A stretch of 36,532 nt of DNA from a bacterium (GTDB lineage: Bacteria; Patescibacteriota; Minisyncoccia; 2-02-FULL-40-12; IGHO2-12-FULL-4), in the NCBI GenBank assembly GCA_030647955.1, contig JAUSIQ010000004.1:1-36532 (forward strand), given 5' to 3'. Numbering within the stretch: the first letter of the stretch is position 1; each line of letters begins with the position of its first letter. Made by a program: the position numbers and the translations under genes. This document shows, one piece after another, positions 22,636 to 30,432 of the stretch. A model generated the notes under the pieces. That model made no database searches and was not told where the DNA came from. It saw only the letters and a list, made by a program, of their open reading frames with translations.

Positions 22636-23349
22636 GGGAATGATAAGTCCTTGCTCATAATCAGTGGTAACTTGGGAGTACCGTTCCTCTGTTCCCATGT
22701 CTTTAATATATTCCGGAGTATTATAAGCCATCAGCTTCTTTCCTTTTTCCAGGGCAGAAACCAGTCCGTCCTTTTCAAGACTAGATTTACCGTCAGGTAG
22801 AAAATCAATAATTTGAGGGGATAGAATGTAAATTCCCGCATTACCGATGTTTGGATATTCACTCGGAACACGATTACTTTTGGAATACCAGCTCACCACC
22901 CTACCTTGGGGGTTAACTTCCATCAAGTCGCTATCATGAGGATGGGAACTGGGATGGACCACCAAAGTAGCCGAAGGACTATGAAGCCGGTGGAAAGTGA
23001 TTAAAGATTGTAAATTCATCCCAATCATAATATCCCCATTCAATAGGAGAAAATCTTCGGTCAGTTCCGGAGCTAATATTTTAATAGCTCCGCCCGTACC
23101 CAGAGGAGTTTCTTCGTGGGAGTAAGTAATCTTCACCCCCCATTGTTCGCCGGTGCCGCAATAATTCCAGATGTCTCCCGATCCATAGCCGGTCGATAAG
23201 ATGATCTCAGTTAAGCTGTGGCGCTTCAGTAATAAAATTTGATGTTCGAGAACGGGCTTATCGCCGATGGGTACGAGGGGTTTGGGTAGCCCCCGGCTAA
23301 TATTTTTCAACCTAGTTCCTTCTCCGCCCGTTAAAATGACTGTTTTCAT
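22618..23349 (-). CDS. Sugar-1-phosphate nucleotidyltransferase (candidate HddC)
   Basis: A 243-residue NTP_transferase: MKTVILTGGEGTRLKNISRG with LPKPLVPIGDKPVLEHQI (nucleotide loop), GTGGAIK, LLNGDIMIGMNL (metal-binding Asp), IGNAGIYILSPQII, LEKDGL and YIKDMGTEERYSQV. The last phrase is typical of HddC and RmlA/ManC relatives and of HddC-phosphatase fusions. With the heptose isomerase and kinase in the same window, the best guess is guanylyltransfer to D-glycero-alpha-D-manno-heptose 1-phosphate. Glucose- or mannose-1-phosphate is also possible. ATG 23349 was chosen over an upstream in-frame start because AGGAG lies seven bases before it. It follows the GDP-mannose-epimerase-like gene by eight bases. 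Confidence 0.78.
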   Translation of the reverse strand: MKTVILTGGEGTRLKNISRGLPKPLVPIGDKPVLEHQILLLKRHSLTEIILSTGYGSGDIWNYCGTGEQWGVKITYSHEETPLGTGGAIKILAPELTEDFLLLNGDIMIGMNLQSLITFHRLHSPSATLVVHPSSHPHDSDLMEVNPQGRVVSWYSKSNRVPSEYPNIGNAGIYILSPQIIDFLPDGKSSLEKDGLVSALEKGKKLMAYNTPEYIKDMGTEERYSQVTTDYEQGLIIPLTKTS

Positions 23350-23357
23350 GTTCTCTC

Positions 23358-24338
23358 CTACGGCTGCGCAATCATCTGATCGTAAATCCATTGGTAAGTT
23401 GTTTCTAGGCCCATAGTTAATTTAGTGGACGGTTCCCAGTTAAAAAGAGATTTGATCAGAGCATTGTCGCTATTGCGTCCTCGTACGCTAAGGGGAGCGG
23501 AGGGATTGTAATTTCTTTTCAATTTAATGCCAGCAATATTTTCTGCGATAGTGACCAGTTGGTTAACGGTGACTAACTCGCTACTTCCGATATTAAGCGG
23601 TTCGCTAAAATCACTATGCATCAGCAATTCCATTGCTATCAGGCAGTCGTCGATGTGGGTGAAGCTGCGAGTTTGCTCTCCGTCCCCCTCGATTTTGATC
23701 TCATGTTTGCCGGAAATCTTAGCCTCGATTACTTTGCGGCAGATAGCCGCGGGGGCTTTTTCGTGTCCTCCGTTCCAGGTACCATAAGGACCATAAACAT
23801 TGTGGAATCTGGCAATACGTACCGGTACTCCAAAGTCATCGCGATAATCCATGCAGTGTTGTTCGCTAAATAACTTCTCCCAGCCGCATCTTTTTTCCGG
23901 TTCGGCGGGGATGGCATCGCTTTCTCTGAGAGCGATGACGTTAGTGTTAGTCTGCTTTTCGGCTGGATAAACACAGGCCGAGGAGGCATAGAAATACCGC
24001 TCTAATCGAGCATAAGACTGGGCTGCTAATAACAAGTGAGCATTGATAAGCACTGATCTGGAGCAGAGCGCGCGATTTTTTTCGATAAAGCCCATGCCGC
24101 TCATGTTGCAGGCCAGATTGTAAACTACCTGAGCTTGGTTAACGGCTGCGCCGCAGCTGTTCCATTTCTGGAGATCGAGTTGATGATTGTTTAGTTCGGG
24201 AAAAAATCGAAACCACTCTCTAAAAGGCTTAATGTCAACTGCTCTAACCAGATTACTCGGATCCTGCCTGAGTTTAGCGACAAGATGTCCGCCGATAAAT
24301 CCACCAGCACCGCACACTACGATTAACTTTTTGGCCAT
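23358..24338 (-). CDS. GDP-mannose 3,5-epimerase-like extended SDR, catalytic Tyr replaced by Cys
   Basis: A 326-residue extended SDR that follows plant GDP-mannose 3,5-epimerase (GME) closely from memory: CGAGGFIGGHL, YNLACNMSGMGFIEKN, FYASSACVYP, ESDAIPAEP, ARFHNVYGPYGTWNGGHEKA with PAAICRK, GDGEQTRSFTHIDD and VRGRNSDN. Cys122 and Lys194 correspond to the acid/base pair of GME (plant Cys145 and Lys217). The redox Tyr of YxxxK is Cys151 (codon TGC, RCGWEK), with Lys155 kept. GME makes GDP-L-galactose and GDP-L-gulose from GDP-mannose by oxidation, epimerisation and reduction; losing the Tyr could impair the redox steps. ATG 24338 has SD AAGGAAG at ideal spacing, and a promoter precedes it. 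Confidence 0.8.
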   Translation of the reverse strand: MAKKLIVVCGAGGFIGGHLVAKLRQDPSNLVRAVDIKPFREWFRFFPELNNHQLDLQKWNSCGAAVNQAQVVYNLACNMSGMGFIEKNRALCSRSVLINAHLLLAAQSYARLERYFYASSACVYPAEKQTNTNVIALRESDAIPAEPEKRCGWEKLFSEQHCMDYRDDFGVPVRIARFHNVYGPYGTWNGGHEKAPAAICRKVIEAKISGKHEIKIEGDGEQTRSFTHIDDCLIAMELLMHSDFSEPLNIGSSELVTVNQLVTIAENIAGIKLKRNYNPSAPLSVRGRNSDNALIKSLFNWEPSTKLTMGLETTYQWIYDQMIAQP

Positions 24339-24370
24339 TTTGTCTTCCTTTTTCAAAGTTCTCTGACCAA

Positions 24371-24399
24371 AATATACGGAAAAAGATCAGCCCCGACAA
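24371..24399 (-). promoter_or_regulatory. Predicted promoter of the GDP-mannose-epimerase-like unit
   Basis: On the minus strand a -35 TTGTCG (24394-24399), 17-base spacer and -10 TATATT (24371-24376). The predicted RNA starts near 24364 with a leader of about 26 bases including the SD AAGGAAG. Confidence 0.5.
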
Positions 24400-24418
24400 T
24401 ATTGACTAATTAATTTTT

Positions 24419-25420
24419 TTACTGCGGCAGATTAAGATCCGCAAAGATTTTTTTAAAGCGGTGTTCCCAAAGATGCTCCTTTCTGGTGCGGTCGTAATAG
24501 GCTGTAGAGATTTTTTGGCGCTCTGTTTCGTGGGCTAAAAGCCACCGAGCTTTTTCGATACATTCTTCCAGAGAAGTGTAGTCCATATATTCTTGGTTGC
24601 GAGTATAAAATTCATCCAGGGCCGGATTGAGATCGCAAAGCATGACCGTTCCACTCAAGCCCATCTCAAAAACTCTGCCCTTGATCTGAAGACCTGGGCC
24701 ATGGCTAGCTCGCAAGGGAGTGAAAGTTATTTTACTGCGGTTCCAGGTGCCATTCACTTCTTTGGGGCCAGAGAGGGCATTGTCTTCATAGGGAATGCGG
24801 CAAAGGTTAGCAATTGTTCGTTTGATTCTTTTTTTGAGGGGAAGATTGGTAGCCGGAGTGCTGCGTCCAAAAGTCAGTAATGGCAGGTGCTTATTTATCT
24901 GACGAATCTGCTGTCCCCGTTCCCCGTAAGTTAAACCGACAAAGCTGAAATCAATGTCTTTGGGTACCTTGGAACCATCATAAAATCCCGGGCAGGCCCA
25001 TTGGCTTAAAATCAAATTGGGATAATTTTGTTTATGGGCTTCATAGATGTGGCGATAGGTGGTAATCATGTTTGTAAAATAGGGGTACCACTTTTTGGAA
25101 TAATCTTCCCAGCGCCAATCATCGTCGCTATTCCAGCCCACCAGAGTCGTATATTTTTTAGCCTCCTCTAGAATCTCCGGCCGGAACTCTTCTTGAGTTA
25201 GTACGATTAAGACCAAATCATACCCACCATGCTTTATGGTCGAAAGGAAGAAATCATTAAACATTTCTTTATTGATCCGGGCCTGGGCATAGTGATCCAA
25301 AAAATGAACTTCATGGCCCATCTGGCGGGGAATGGAGGTAAAAGCTGAAAACCACGGATCAGCGATCCGTGGGTCACCATAGTAATAATAGTTGGTGCAG
25401 ATTAAAATCTTCATAGACAC
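24419..25420 (-). CDS. CgeB-like glycosyltransferase (GT-B)
   Basis: A 333-residue protein of the CgeB / Glyco_trans_1_2 type. It begins MKILICTNYYYYGDPRIADP, has YDLVLIVLTQEEFRPEILEE, LVGWNSDDDWRWEDYSKKW, DIDFSFVGLTYGERGQQIRQ (the D-x-x-F-x-G signature) and a donor-site segment QIKGRVFEMGLSGTVMLCDL with LLAHETERQKI at the end. It should move a sugar from a nucleotide donor. ATG 25420 and ATG 25414 are both possible starts. It is six bases from the upstream methyltransferase and ends the 27174-24419 unit; no clear terminator hairpin follows. It is only distantly similar to the CgeB-like protein at 2426-3457. Confidence 0.75.
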   Translation of the reverse strand: MSMKILICTNYYYYGDPRIADPWFSAFTSIPRQMGHEVHFLDHYAQARINKEMFNDFFLSTIKHGGYDLVLIVLTQEEFRPEILEEAKKYTTLVGWNSDDDWRWEDYSKKWYPYFTNMITTYRHIYEAHKQNYPNLILSQWACPGFYDGSKVPKDIDFSFVGLTYGERGQQIRQINKHLPLLTFGRSTPATNLPLKKRIKRTIANLCRIPYEDNALSGPKEVNGTWNRSKITFTPLRASHGPGLQIKGRVFEMGLSGTVMLCDLNPALDEFYTRNQEYMDYTSLEECIEKARWLLAHETERQKISTAYYDRTRKEHLWEHRFKKIFADLNLPQ

Positions 25421-25426
25421 ATTGAG

Positions 25427-26128
25427 CTATTTCTTAATAGCGACGACGTGTAACCCATAACATAGCACTTCGGAAGAACTGTGGTCATGCTTGGCGATGC
25501 GCTCCAGCCACCAAAGGACGAGACGCTTAACGGTTCGGAAAAATATTTTATCCAAAAAAGTAACTTTAGAATACTGCTTGGTCAGATCACGGAGGCGGTG
25601 AAATTCTTGAGCTAAAACGGCAAAGTAGCTGCCATTAAATTCCAGATTTTGAATCTCAAAACCATTCTCGTGCAAGATTTTTTGATACCAGTATTTGGAA
25701 AAACCAGTAGAGAAATAATAAGGCGCAAAATGAGTTAAGGAAGAAAATGGGGCGGTGATAATGAGTCGCCCGCCAGTTTTTAAAATGCGGGAAAATTCCC
25801 GGATAACTCTAATCGGTTCGGGAATATGTTCCAGAACTTCGATGCACATGACCGCATCAAACGAGTGGTCGGGGACGGGGATTTTTGTAATGTCCGAGAC
25901 AATGTCGACTTTACCGCGATCCCATTTTTTAGTTTGCAGTCCCTCTTGATTGCCCGCGCCGTCATATTGATCAAAATCTTGGCTGACATATTCCAGGTGA
26001 GCGCAGAATTTTTTGTAGGCCAACTCTCCCGCTCCCGCGTCTAATATTTTTGATCCGGTTGGAATGCAAGCTATAGTTTCTTCCAGCCACTTTTCGCGGT
26101 CAGCCTGATTGGCGGTGCCGATACTCAT
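25427..26128 (-). CDS. Class I SAM methyltransferase (Methyltransf_11)
   Basis: A 233-residue methyltransferase with the SAM-binding strand GSKILDAGAGELAYKKF, EYVSQDFDQYDG, the motif DHSFDAVMCIEVLEHIPEPI and RILKTGGRLIITAPFSSLTH, as in Methyltransf_11 proteins. The remainder (LRDLTKQYSKVTFLDKIFF with VLWWLERIA) contains hydrophobic patches that could contact membrane lipid. Its substrate is not evident; sugars, lipids and quinones are all handled by this family. It overlaps the GT2 gene by four bases and precedes the CgeB-like gene by six, so it probably tailors the glycan made by the two flanking glycosyltransferases. Confidence 0.83.
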   Translation of the reverse strand: MSIGTANQADREKWLEETIACIPTGSKILDAGAGELAYKKFCAHLEYVSQDFDQYDGAGNQEGLQTKKWDRGKVDIVSDITKIPVPDHSFDAVMCIEVLEHIPEPIRVIREFSRILKTGGRLIITAPFSSLTHFAPYYFSTGFSKYWYQKILHENGFEIQNLEFNGSYFAVLAQEFHRLRDLTKQYSKVTFLDKIFFRTVKRLVLWWLERIAKHDHSSSEVLCYGLHVVAIKK

Positions 26129-27174
26129 TTGGCAATACTTTTAGTGATATGTTTTTGGATAGCCAGTTTGAAATTTTGCGGAAGGATTTTTTTAATATTC
26201 GACTTGACCAGATAAGCAAAGCTTAATTTTAGGTCTTTTTTAACCTGATCATACTTTAATATAGAAAATTTAAAGGGTAATATATTACCTTGGCCATCTC
26301 TAAATTTATGATCAACTAGTCCTTTCTCCAATTTTTCCCCGTATTTCTTTATTTTTTTTCTAGCCATATTCGCGCACTCGCGTTCAAATTTTATAACTCC
26401 TTTTTTGTGACCTTCGGAATTACTATGAAAACGGCCGAAATTAGCTACTGTCGGAATGAAATAAGGCAAATAGCCCCCAACATTAAGGCGGTGATTGAAT
26501 TCTAGCCAATAGTTCCCGATACTTTTAAAATCCGACTCCATGCATACTTCAAATACTTTTTTTCTGGCGCAAAGGTTGCCTTCCGGTAAAGCGAATTTAG
26601 TCCGTAGCCAGTAGTAAACAAATTCTTCTTTTTGGGGAGGCAGATCTTGATGGAATTGTTCATAGGAAATTTCTCCTAAAGTGCCGTTCTCCAGTAAGTA
26701 CTGGGGGAGTCCCCAAACCAAAGAAATTTCTTGGTCGCGGTCTAATGTCTCGGCACATTTTTTTAGCCAATCTGGATCGAGGTAGCCATCGGTAACATAG
26801 CAAGACATGACATACTGGCCGCGAGCCATTTTTAGGGCTTTCCACATGGCATCGAGGGTGCCGCTGTCTTTTTCCGAAACCCACTTAACGGTAGGGTACT
26901 TTTTTAAAATTGAGACGGTCTCATCGGTGGAGTCTCCATCTATGACGATTAATTCAAAATTACGGTAGGTCTGATTGAGAATGGAGTTGAGGGTATCACG
27001 AAGATACGGGCCGTTATTACGGCCGATGGTGATGACGCTTATCTTGGGAGAAGGGTCGATGGGTGCAGTAGAGGGTGGAGCTTGGAGAATAGTCGGTGCT
27101 TTTCCGCGCGCCTCTTTGGCTTTGGCTACTTCTTTTTGTAGTGTCTCTGTGGAGTTGTTTTCTTCCGTGGCCAT
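26125..27174 (-). CDS. Glycosyltransferase family 2 (GT-A)
   Basis: A 349-residue GT2 enzyme with an N-terminal extension of about 45 residues rich in Glu, Lys, Thr and Pro. The catalytic domain has ISVITIGRNNGPYLRDTLNS, ILNQTYRNFELIVIDGDSTD, VSEKDSGTLDAMWKALKMAR and GQYVMSCYVTDGYLDPDWL. The EKDSG-x-x-DA segment is usual in the WcaA/colanic-like GT2 group. Here the metal-binding spot reads TDG rather than DDD/SDD. It should transfer a sugar onto the lipid-linked glycan. The ATG at 27174 lies five bases after a predicted -10 box, and the gene heads a three-gene unit with coupled translation. Confidence 0.87.
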   Translation of the reverse strand: MATEENNSTETLQKEVAKAKEARGKAPTILQAPPSTAPIDPSPKISVITIGRNNGPYLRDTLNSILNQTYRNFELIVIDGDSTDETVSILKKYPTVKWVSEKDSGTLDAMWKALKMARGQYVMSCYVTDGYLDPDWLKKCAETLDRDQEISLVWGLPQYLLENGTLGEISYEQFHQDLPPQKEEFVYYWLRTKFALPEGNLCARKKVFEVCMESDFKSIGNYWLEFNHRLNVGGYLPYFIPTVANFGRFHSNSEGHKKGVIKFERECANMARKKIKKYGEKLEKGLVDHKFRDGQGNILPFKFSILKYDQVKKDLKLSFAYLVKSNIKKILPQNFKLAIQKHITKSIAK

Positions 27175-27179
27175 ATCTT

Positions 27180-27208
27180 TTTTTAGCAGAAAAGTGGATG
27201 TTAGGCAA
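27180..27208 (-). promoter_or_regulatory. Predicted promoter of the GT2/methyltransferase/CgeB unit, leaderless spacing
   Basis: On the minus strand a -35 TTGCCT (27203-27208), 17-base spacer and -10 TAAAAA (27180-27185) preceded by TGC (extended -10) end five bases before the ATG at 27174. Expected RNA start is on the ATG. Confidence 0.5.
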
Positions 27209-27221
27209 ACTCCGTGATCGA

Positions 27222-27250
27222 AATGAAAAACCCTTGAAAAATCAAGGGTT
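27222..27250 (-). terminator. Rho-independent terminator of the SDR at 27242
   Basis: On the minus strand AACCCTTGA (27250-27242), four-base loop, TCAAGGGTT (27237-27229), then a T-rich tract TTTTTCATTTC. The stem includes the TGA stop codon of the upstream SDR. Confidence 0.83.
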
Positions 27251-28261
27251 GTTAAAAATATCCCACCGCTTATTGGTTTCGTGGCGGTGTTTATCGTACC
27301 AGTGCATCGTTTCTCTTAAGCCATCTTCCAGACTAACTAATGGTTTCCATCCTAAACCTTGGGCACGGCTGGTATCTAGTACTCTGGCTTGGTCGCCTCG
27401 CGGTTTGGAAGTATCCCATGTTATTTCCGGATGGTGGCCGGAAAGTCGTATAATGGTTTCGGCTAATTCTCGAATAGAGGTGCTTCTTCCGCTACCAATA
27501 TTAACCGGTAGGCCCGGATTGGTTTCGGCTACCAAGAGCATCCCCTTGGCTACATCTTCCGTGTAGATGAAATCCCTGACGGCTGAACCGTTCCCCCAGA
27601 TGACCAAAGGATCTTCATTGCTAACCACGCGCTTGATTAAGGCGGGGACAACCATGGAATTAGAAGAATCAAAATTATCGTAAGGACCATAAACGGTGGC
27701 TGGTCTGACAATATTGATGTTTTGCCATCCGTACTGCTTCTCATACAGTTCAGCTTGCAATTCTCCCATACGCTTGACCCAACCGGCTGCTTTATCATGT
27801 TCCGATGGGGGCTTTTGCCAAGCTTCGTCTTCTAGGAAGGTTGGAGCTGGTCCGTATACTCCGAGGGTGCTGGTAAATAGAAATCCTTCCGTTTCGCATC
27901 TTTTAGCTGCTTCCAATAACTGGGTGTTAAAAATCATCATATTGTAGAAGACTGTGGCGGGACTGGCGGCCATGGCGGCTGGGGAACCCTTTACACACAA
28001 AAGATTAAAAACATAATCAATATCTTGGCATGCCCATAGGCAGTTATCCAGAATAGTAAGATCGGTGCGTAAAAATTCCGCTTCGGGGTGGGTGCGGGAA
28101 GGATCATCCAGAGAGGCGATCCGTACCACAGCTCCTTTTTTTAGGAGTAGTTTTACCAGGGGGATACCGATCAAACCGGTTCCCCCTGCCACCAATACTT
28201 TTTTACCTTCGAAAGAATACGGATTTCTAAAATGATCAGTTTTCAACGGACTTGATGCCAT
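27242..28261 (-). CDS. Extended SDR (NDP-sugar epimerase/dehydratase)
   Basis: A 339-residue extended SDR: KKVLVAGGTGLIGIPLVKLL (NAD-binding), YVFNLLCVKGSPAAMAASPA, FLFTSTLGVYGPAPTF (Ser/Thr active-site region), SEHDKAAGWVKRMGELQAEL, NIVRPATVYGPYDNFDSSNS and WGNGSAVRDFIYTEDVAKGM. The usual YxxxK site is hard to place: the expected segment reads AGWVKRMGE, so Trp seems to stand where the Tyr is expected. It overlaps the radical SAM gene at 28236 by 26 bases; ATG 28261 has SD AGGAG nine bases upstream, whereas the upstream in-frame ATG at 28348 lies inside that gene. The sugar substrate is not known. A terminator overlaps its stop. Confidence 0.78.
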   Translation of the reverse strand: MASSPLKTDHFRNPYSFEGKKVLVAGGTGLIGIPLVKLLLKKGAVVRIASLDDPSRTHPEAEFLRTDLTILDNCLWACQDIDYVFNLLCVKGSPAAMAASPATVFYNMMIFNTQLLEAAKRCETEGFLFTSTLGVYGPAPTFLEDEAWQKPPSEHDKAAGWVKRMGELQAELYEKQYGWQNINIVRPATVYGPYDNFDSSNSMVVPALIKRVVSNEDPLVIWGNGSAVRDFIYTEDVAKGMLLVAETNPGLPVNIGSGRSTSIRELAETIIRLSGHHPEITWDTSKPRGDQARVLDTSRAQGLGWKPLVSLEDGLRETMHWYDKHRHETNKRWDIFNNP

Positions 28262-30299
28262 AAAGATACGCTCCTCTTCGGTTGCACCACCAAACCATCT
28301 TTTCGTACCACTCTTCCCAAGATAACCATTTTTCATTGGTTCTATCAATAAGGTAGGTGCGAGATTGTCTTTGGAGGTCGATCGGTTGGCCTAGCATGAT
28401 CGAGCGGTAAAATTCCCAGACATTATTATGGAGTGTCAGTTTTATATCTTCTGTTTGGAAAGGTAACTTTATCAGGTGTTTATTGAGGGCCAAGGCGTCT
28501 ATAAGCAAGGAATGCTCAGGCTCAGTAATCACGCCCTTCTCGGCTAGGAAAGCTTTTAATACTCTTTCCGCTTCTTCATAGAACCGGCCTAATTTTTCTT
28601 TTCGGCAGAGTTCAATAAAGACGTACTCCTCCGGAGGCCAGAAGATATCCAAATACTTCTCGGCATGGATAAATTCCTCTTGGCCAGCTTGAATATTAAG
28701 CGCCGCTTGGGTAAATAAATTGTGAACTTCACGCAGGGTGTCAAATTCTTCTCTTGAGGACGCCAGAGCTTCAAACTGGCCATCGGAAAATAGCTCAATC
28801 ATTTCACGATAGGAGAGGCCATAAACTTCATGCAAAACAAGCATAGGAAGTTGCAGTAATTTGTTGAAGTACAATAGCCCGGTCATCCAGCTGAAGACTC
28901 GAGTTCGCACCCAAGCGGTCGGCGGCATCGTATTGGTGGCCACAATGAGCTCTTGCCACTCATCGATACCATCAAGGGTTTCCAGTTTTTTTCCGTGAAT
29001 ATTAATGATCCTACTCTTCACTAATTTCATGTCATATTCTTCTTGATATTCAGGATCACCCATTTCGGCATTGGGCATGTTAGACAAGTTATTGAATTGA
29101 ATGCGGTTGTGTTGGCCTTGGTCGATCAAGTGGTCGACTCCGGCCGCAAATGTATCGTAGGTTTCTTCGGGCATGCCCAGAATCATGTCTGACATCGTAA
29201 AGACTCCCTGGGCGGCCAGGCGTTTCTGAATACTGTAGTAAAGGTCCATCTCCATATTATCGCGGCGGACTGCTTTGAGGGTGGCCGGATTGAGAGATTG
29301 AATGGACATTACCGTGGCCTTGTTCAAGCCGGCTTTTTCCAAAACCTCCAATGCTTCCACGGTGTGATCTTTAGGGTTTTTGGCATTTTGGACGGAAATT
29401 CCTTCTGGATAGCCCGTGTGCATCTTGACCTCGGCAAACTTTCGCGCAATAGCGACGTCGCGTTTCAAGATTCCAAAATTGGCGTTAGCCAGAAAGTGGT
29501 AAGGGATTTTTTTGGAGGCGATCCATTCGATGGTTTTGAAAACATCATCGAGGTCAAACTGGGCTATTTTGTCTTCAACTGCTCCGCCCCAGTCGCAATA
29601 GGTACATTGATACGGACATCCCCGGTCAGTTTCCCACATGGCGATCCAGCGTTGATCCGGGTAGCGATCCAGGAGCTGATCAAAAGCTCCGGCGGCAAAC
29701 GGAAGTGGCACTTTTGATAAGTCAAAAACGCGGGGAGCGCGAAAATTTTGAAAGAAATGTCCATGCGGGTCGGTGTAACTGATAGAGGGAATGTCCTTTT
29801 TATCTCGACAACCATCGACCAGCATTCTTTGTAGAATAGTAGTAAAAACGGTTTCGCCCTCACCATGGCAAGCCATATCAACAAAGGGACAATCCTGGTG
29901 AAATTTTTTGGTGATTCCGATACGCTTTGGTCTCAAATCGGTCAGTTCCGGAGCGCTCTTTCTGATTCTGGTGAACTGCTTCATCTGATCTGGCACATGT
30001 GGTCCGCCAAAAACAATAACGGTTTCGGGCTTTTGTCTCTTGAGTTCGGTGGCGATAGCCTTGGAAATTTCAAAGTTCCATACATATGTGCTGAACCCGA
30101 CAATATCCGCCTCTACTAAAGAGGCAACGGTTGATGCTACTGAGGTCCTCTTGTAAATCGGCACCATAAATTCATAATTTTGGGGCTGATCCAGATTCGT
30201 TTGGGCATAAGACTGCAGAATTCCGACCGAGTAAGGTAGATAACACTGGCCCGAAAACTCGTTGTTAACCTGCACTAAGCCGACTTTAATCTTTGGCAT
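28236..30299 (-). CDS. Cobalamin-binding-domain radical SAM protein (canonical CX3CX2C)
   Basis: A 687-residue protein. The N-terminal B12-binding-like domain (about 1-160) reads LPYSVGILQSYAQTNL, ADIVGFSTYVWNFEISKAIA, VIVFGGPHVPDQ and MACHGEGETVF. The radical SAM motif is RGCPYQCTYCDWGG, with Cys228, Cys232 and Cys235, then FLANANFGILKRDVAIARKF, VMSIQSLNPATLKAVRRDNM and MSDMILGMPEETYDTF. Proteins of this type methylate or rearrange substrates at unreactive carbons. The 250-residue C-terminal extension is helical and not recognised. ATG 30299 has the SD AGGAG. It is co-transcribed with the SDR that overlaps its end, which points to a sugar-nucleotide or glycan substrate. Confidence 0.83.
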   Translation of the reverse strand: MPKIKVGLVQVNNEFSGQCYLPYSVGILQSYAQTNLDQPQNYEFMVPIYKRTSVASTVASLVEADIVGFSTYVWNFEISKAIATELKRQKPETVIVFGGPHVPDQMKQFTRIRKSAPELTDLRPKRIGITKKFHQDCPFVDMACHGEGETVFTTILQRMLVDGCRDKKDIPSISYTDPHGHFFQNFRAPRVFDLSKVPLPFAAGAFDQLLDRYPDQRWIAMWETDRGCPYQCTYCDWGGAVEDKIAQFDLDDVFKTIEWIASKKIPYHFLANANFGILKRDVAIARKFAEVKMHTGYPEGISVQNAKNPKDHTVEALEVLEKAGLNKATVMSIQSLNPATLKAVRRDNMEMDLYYSIQKRLAAQGVFTMSDMILGMPEETYDTFAAGVDHLIDQGQHNRIQFNNLSNMPNAEMGDPEYQEEYDMKLVKSRIINIHGKKLETLDGIDEWQELIVATNTMPPTAWVRTRVFSWMTGLLYFNKLLQLPMLVLHEVYGLSYREMIELFSDGQFEALASSREEFDTLREVHNLFTQAALNIQAGQEEFIHAEKYLDIFWPPEEYVFIELCRKEKLGRFYEEAERVLKAFLAEKGVITEPEHSLLIDALALNKHLIKLPFQTEDIKLTLHNNVWEFYRSIMLGQPIDLQRQSRTYLIDRTNEKWLSWEEWYEKMVWWCNRRGAYLYGIKSVEN

Positions 30300-30334
30300 T
30301 AAGAACTCCTAGTTGTTAAATGACGATTGGCTGT

Positions 30335-30363
30335 ACGCTAACACAAAAAATAATGTTTGTCAC
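30335..30363 (-). promoter_or_regulatory. Possible promoter of the radical SAM/SDR unit
   Basis: On the minus strand a -35 GTGACA (30358-30363), 17-base spacer and a weak -10 TAGCGT (30335-30340) preceded by TGT (extended -10). It lies between the terminator of the upstream unit and the SD-bearing start at 30299. Confidence 0.3.
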
Positions 30364-30370
30364 TAAAAGC

Positions 30371-30403
30371 GTAAAAATTTAAAAAAGCGGGTTAGCCGCT
30401 TTT
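30371..30403 (-). terminator. Rho-independent terminator of the methyltransferase at 30433
   Basis: On the minus strand AAAAGCGG (30403-30396), five-base loop and CCGCTTTT (30390-30383), then a T-rich tract (TTAAATTTTTA). It lies about 30 bases after the stop of the zinc-ribbon methyltransferase. Confidence 0.8.
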
Positions 30404-30432
30404 ATGATGAACCTTCCTTAGCAGATCTCTTT

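Noticed and set aside
29298-29717. A 139-codon frame on the plus strand opposite the radical SAM gene
   Set aside because: It lies wholly within a confident gene on the other strand and shows no protein motif.
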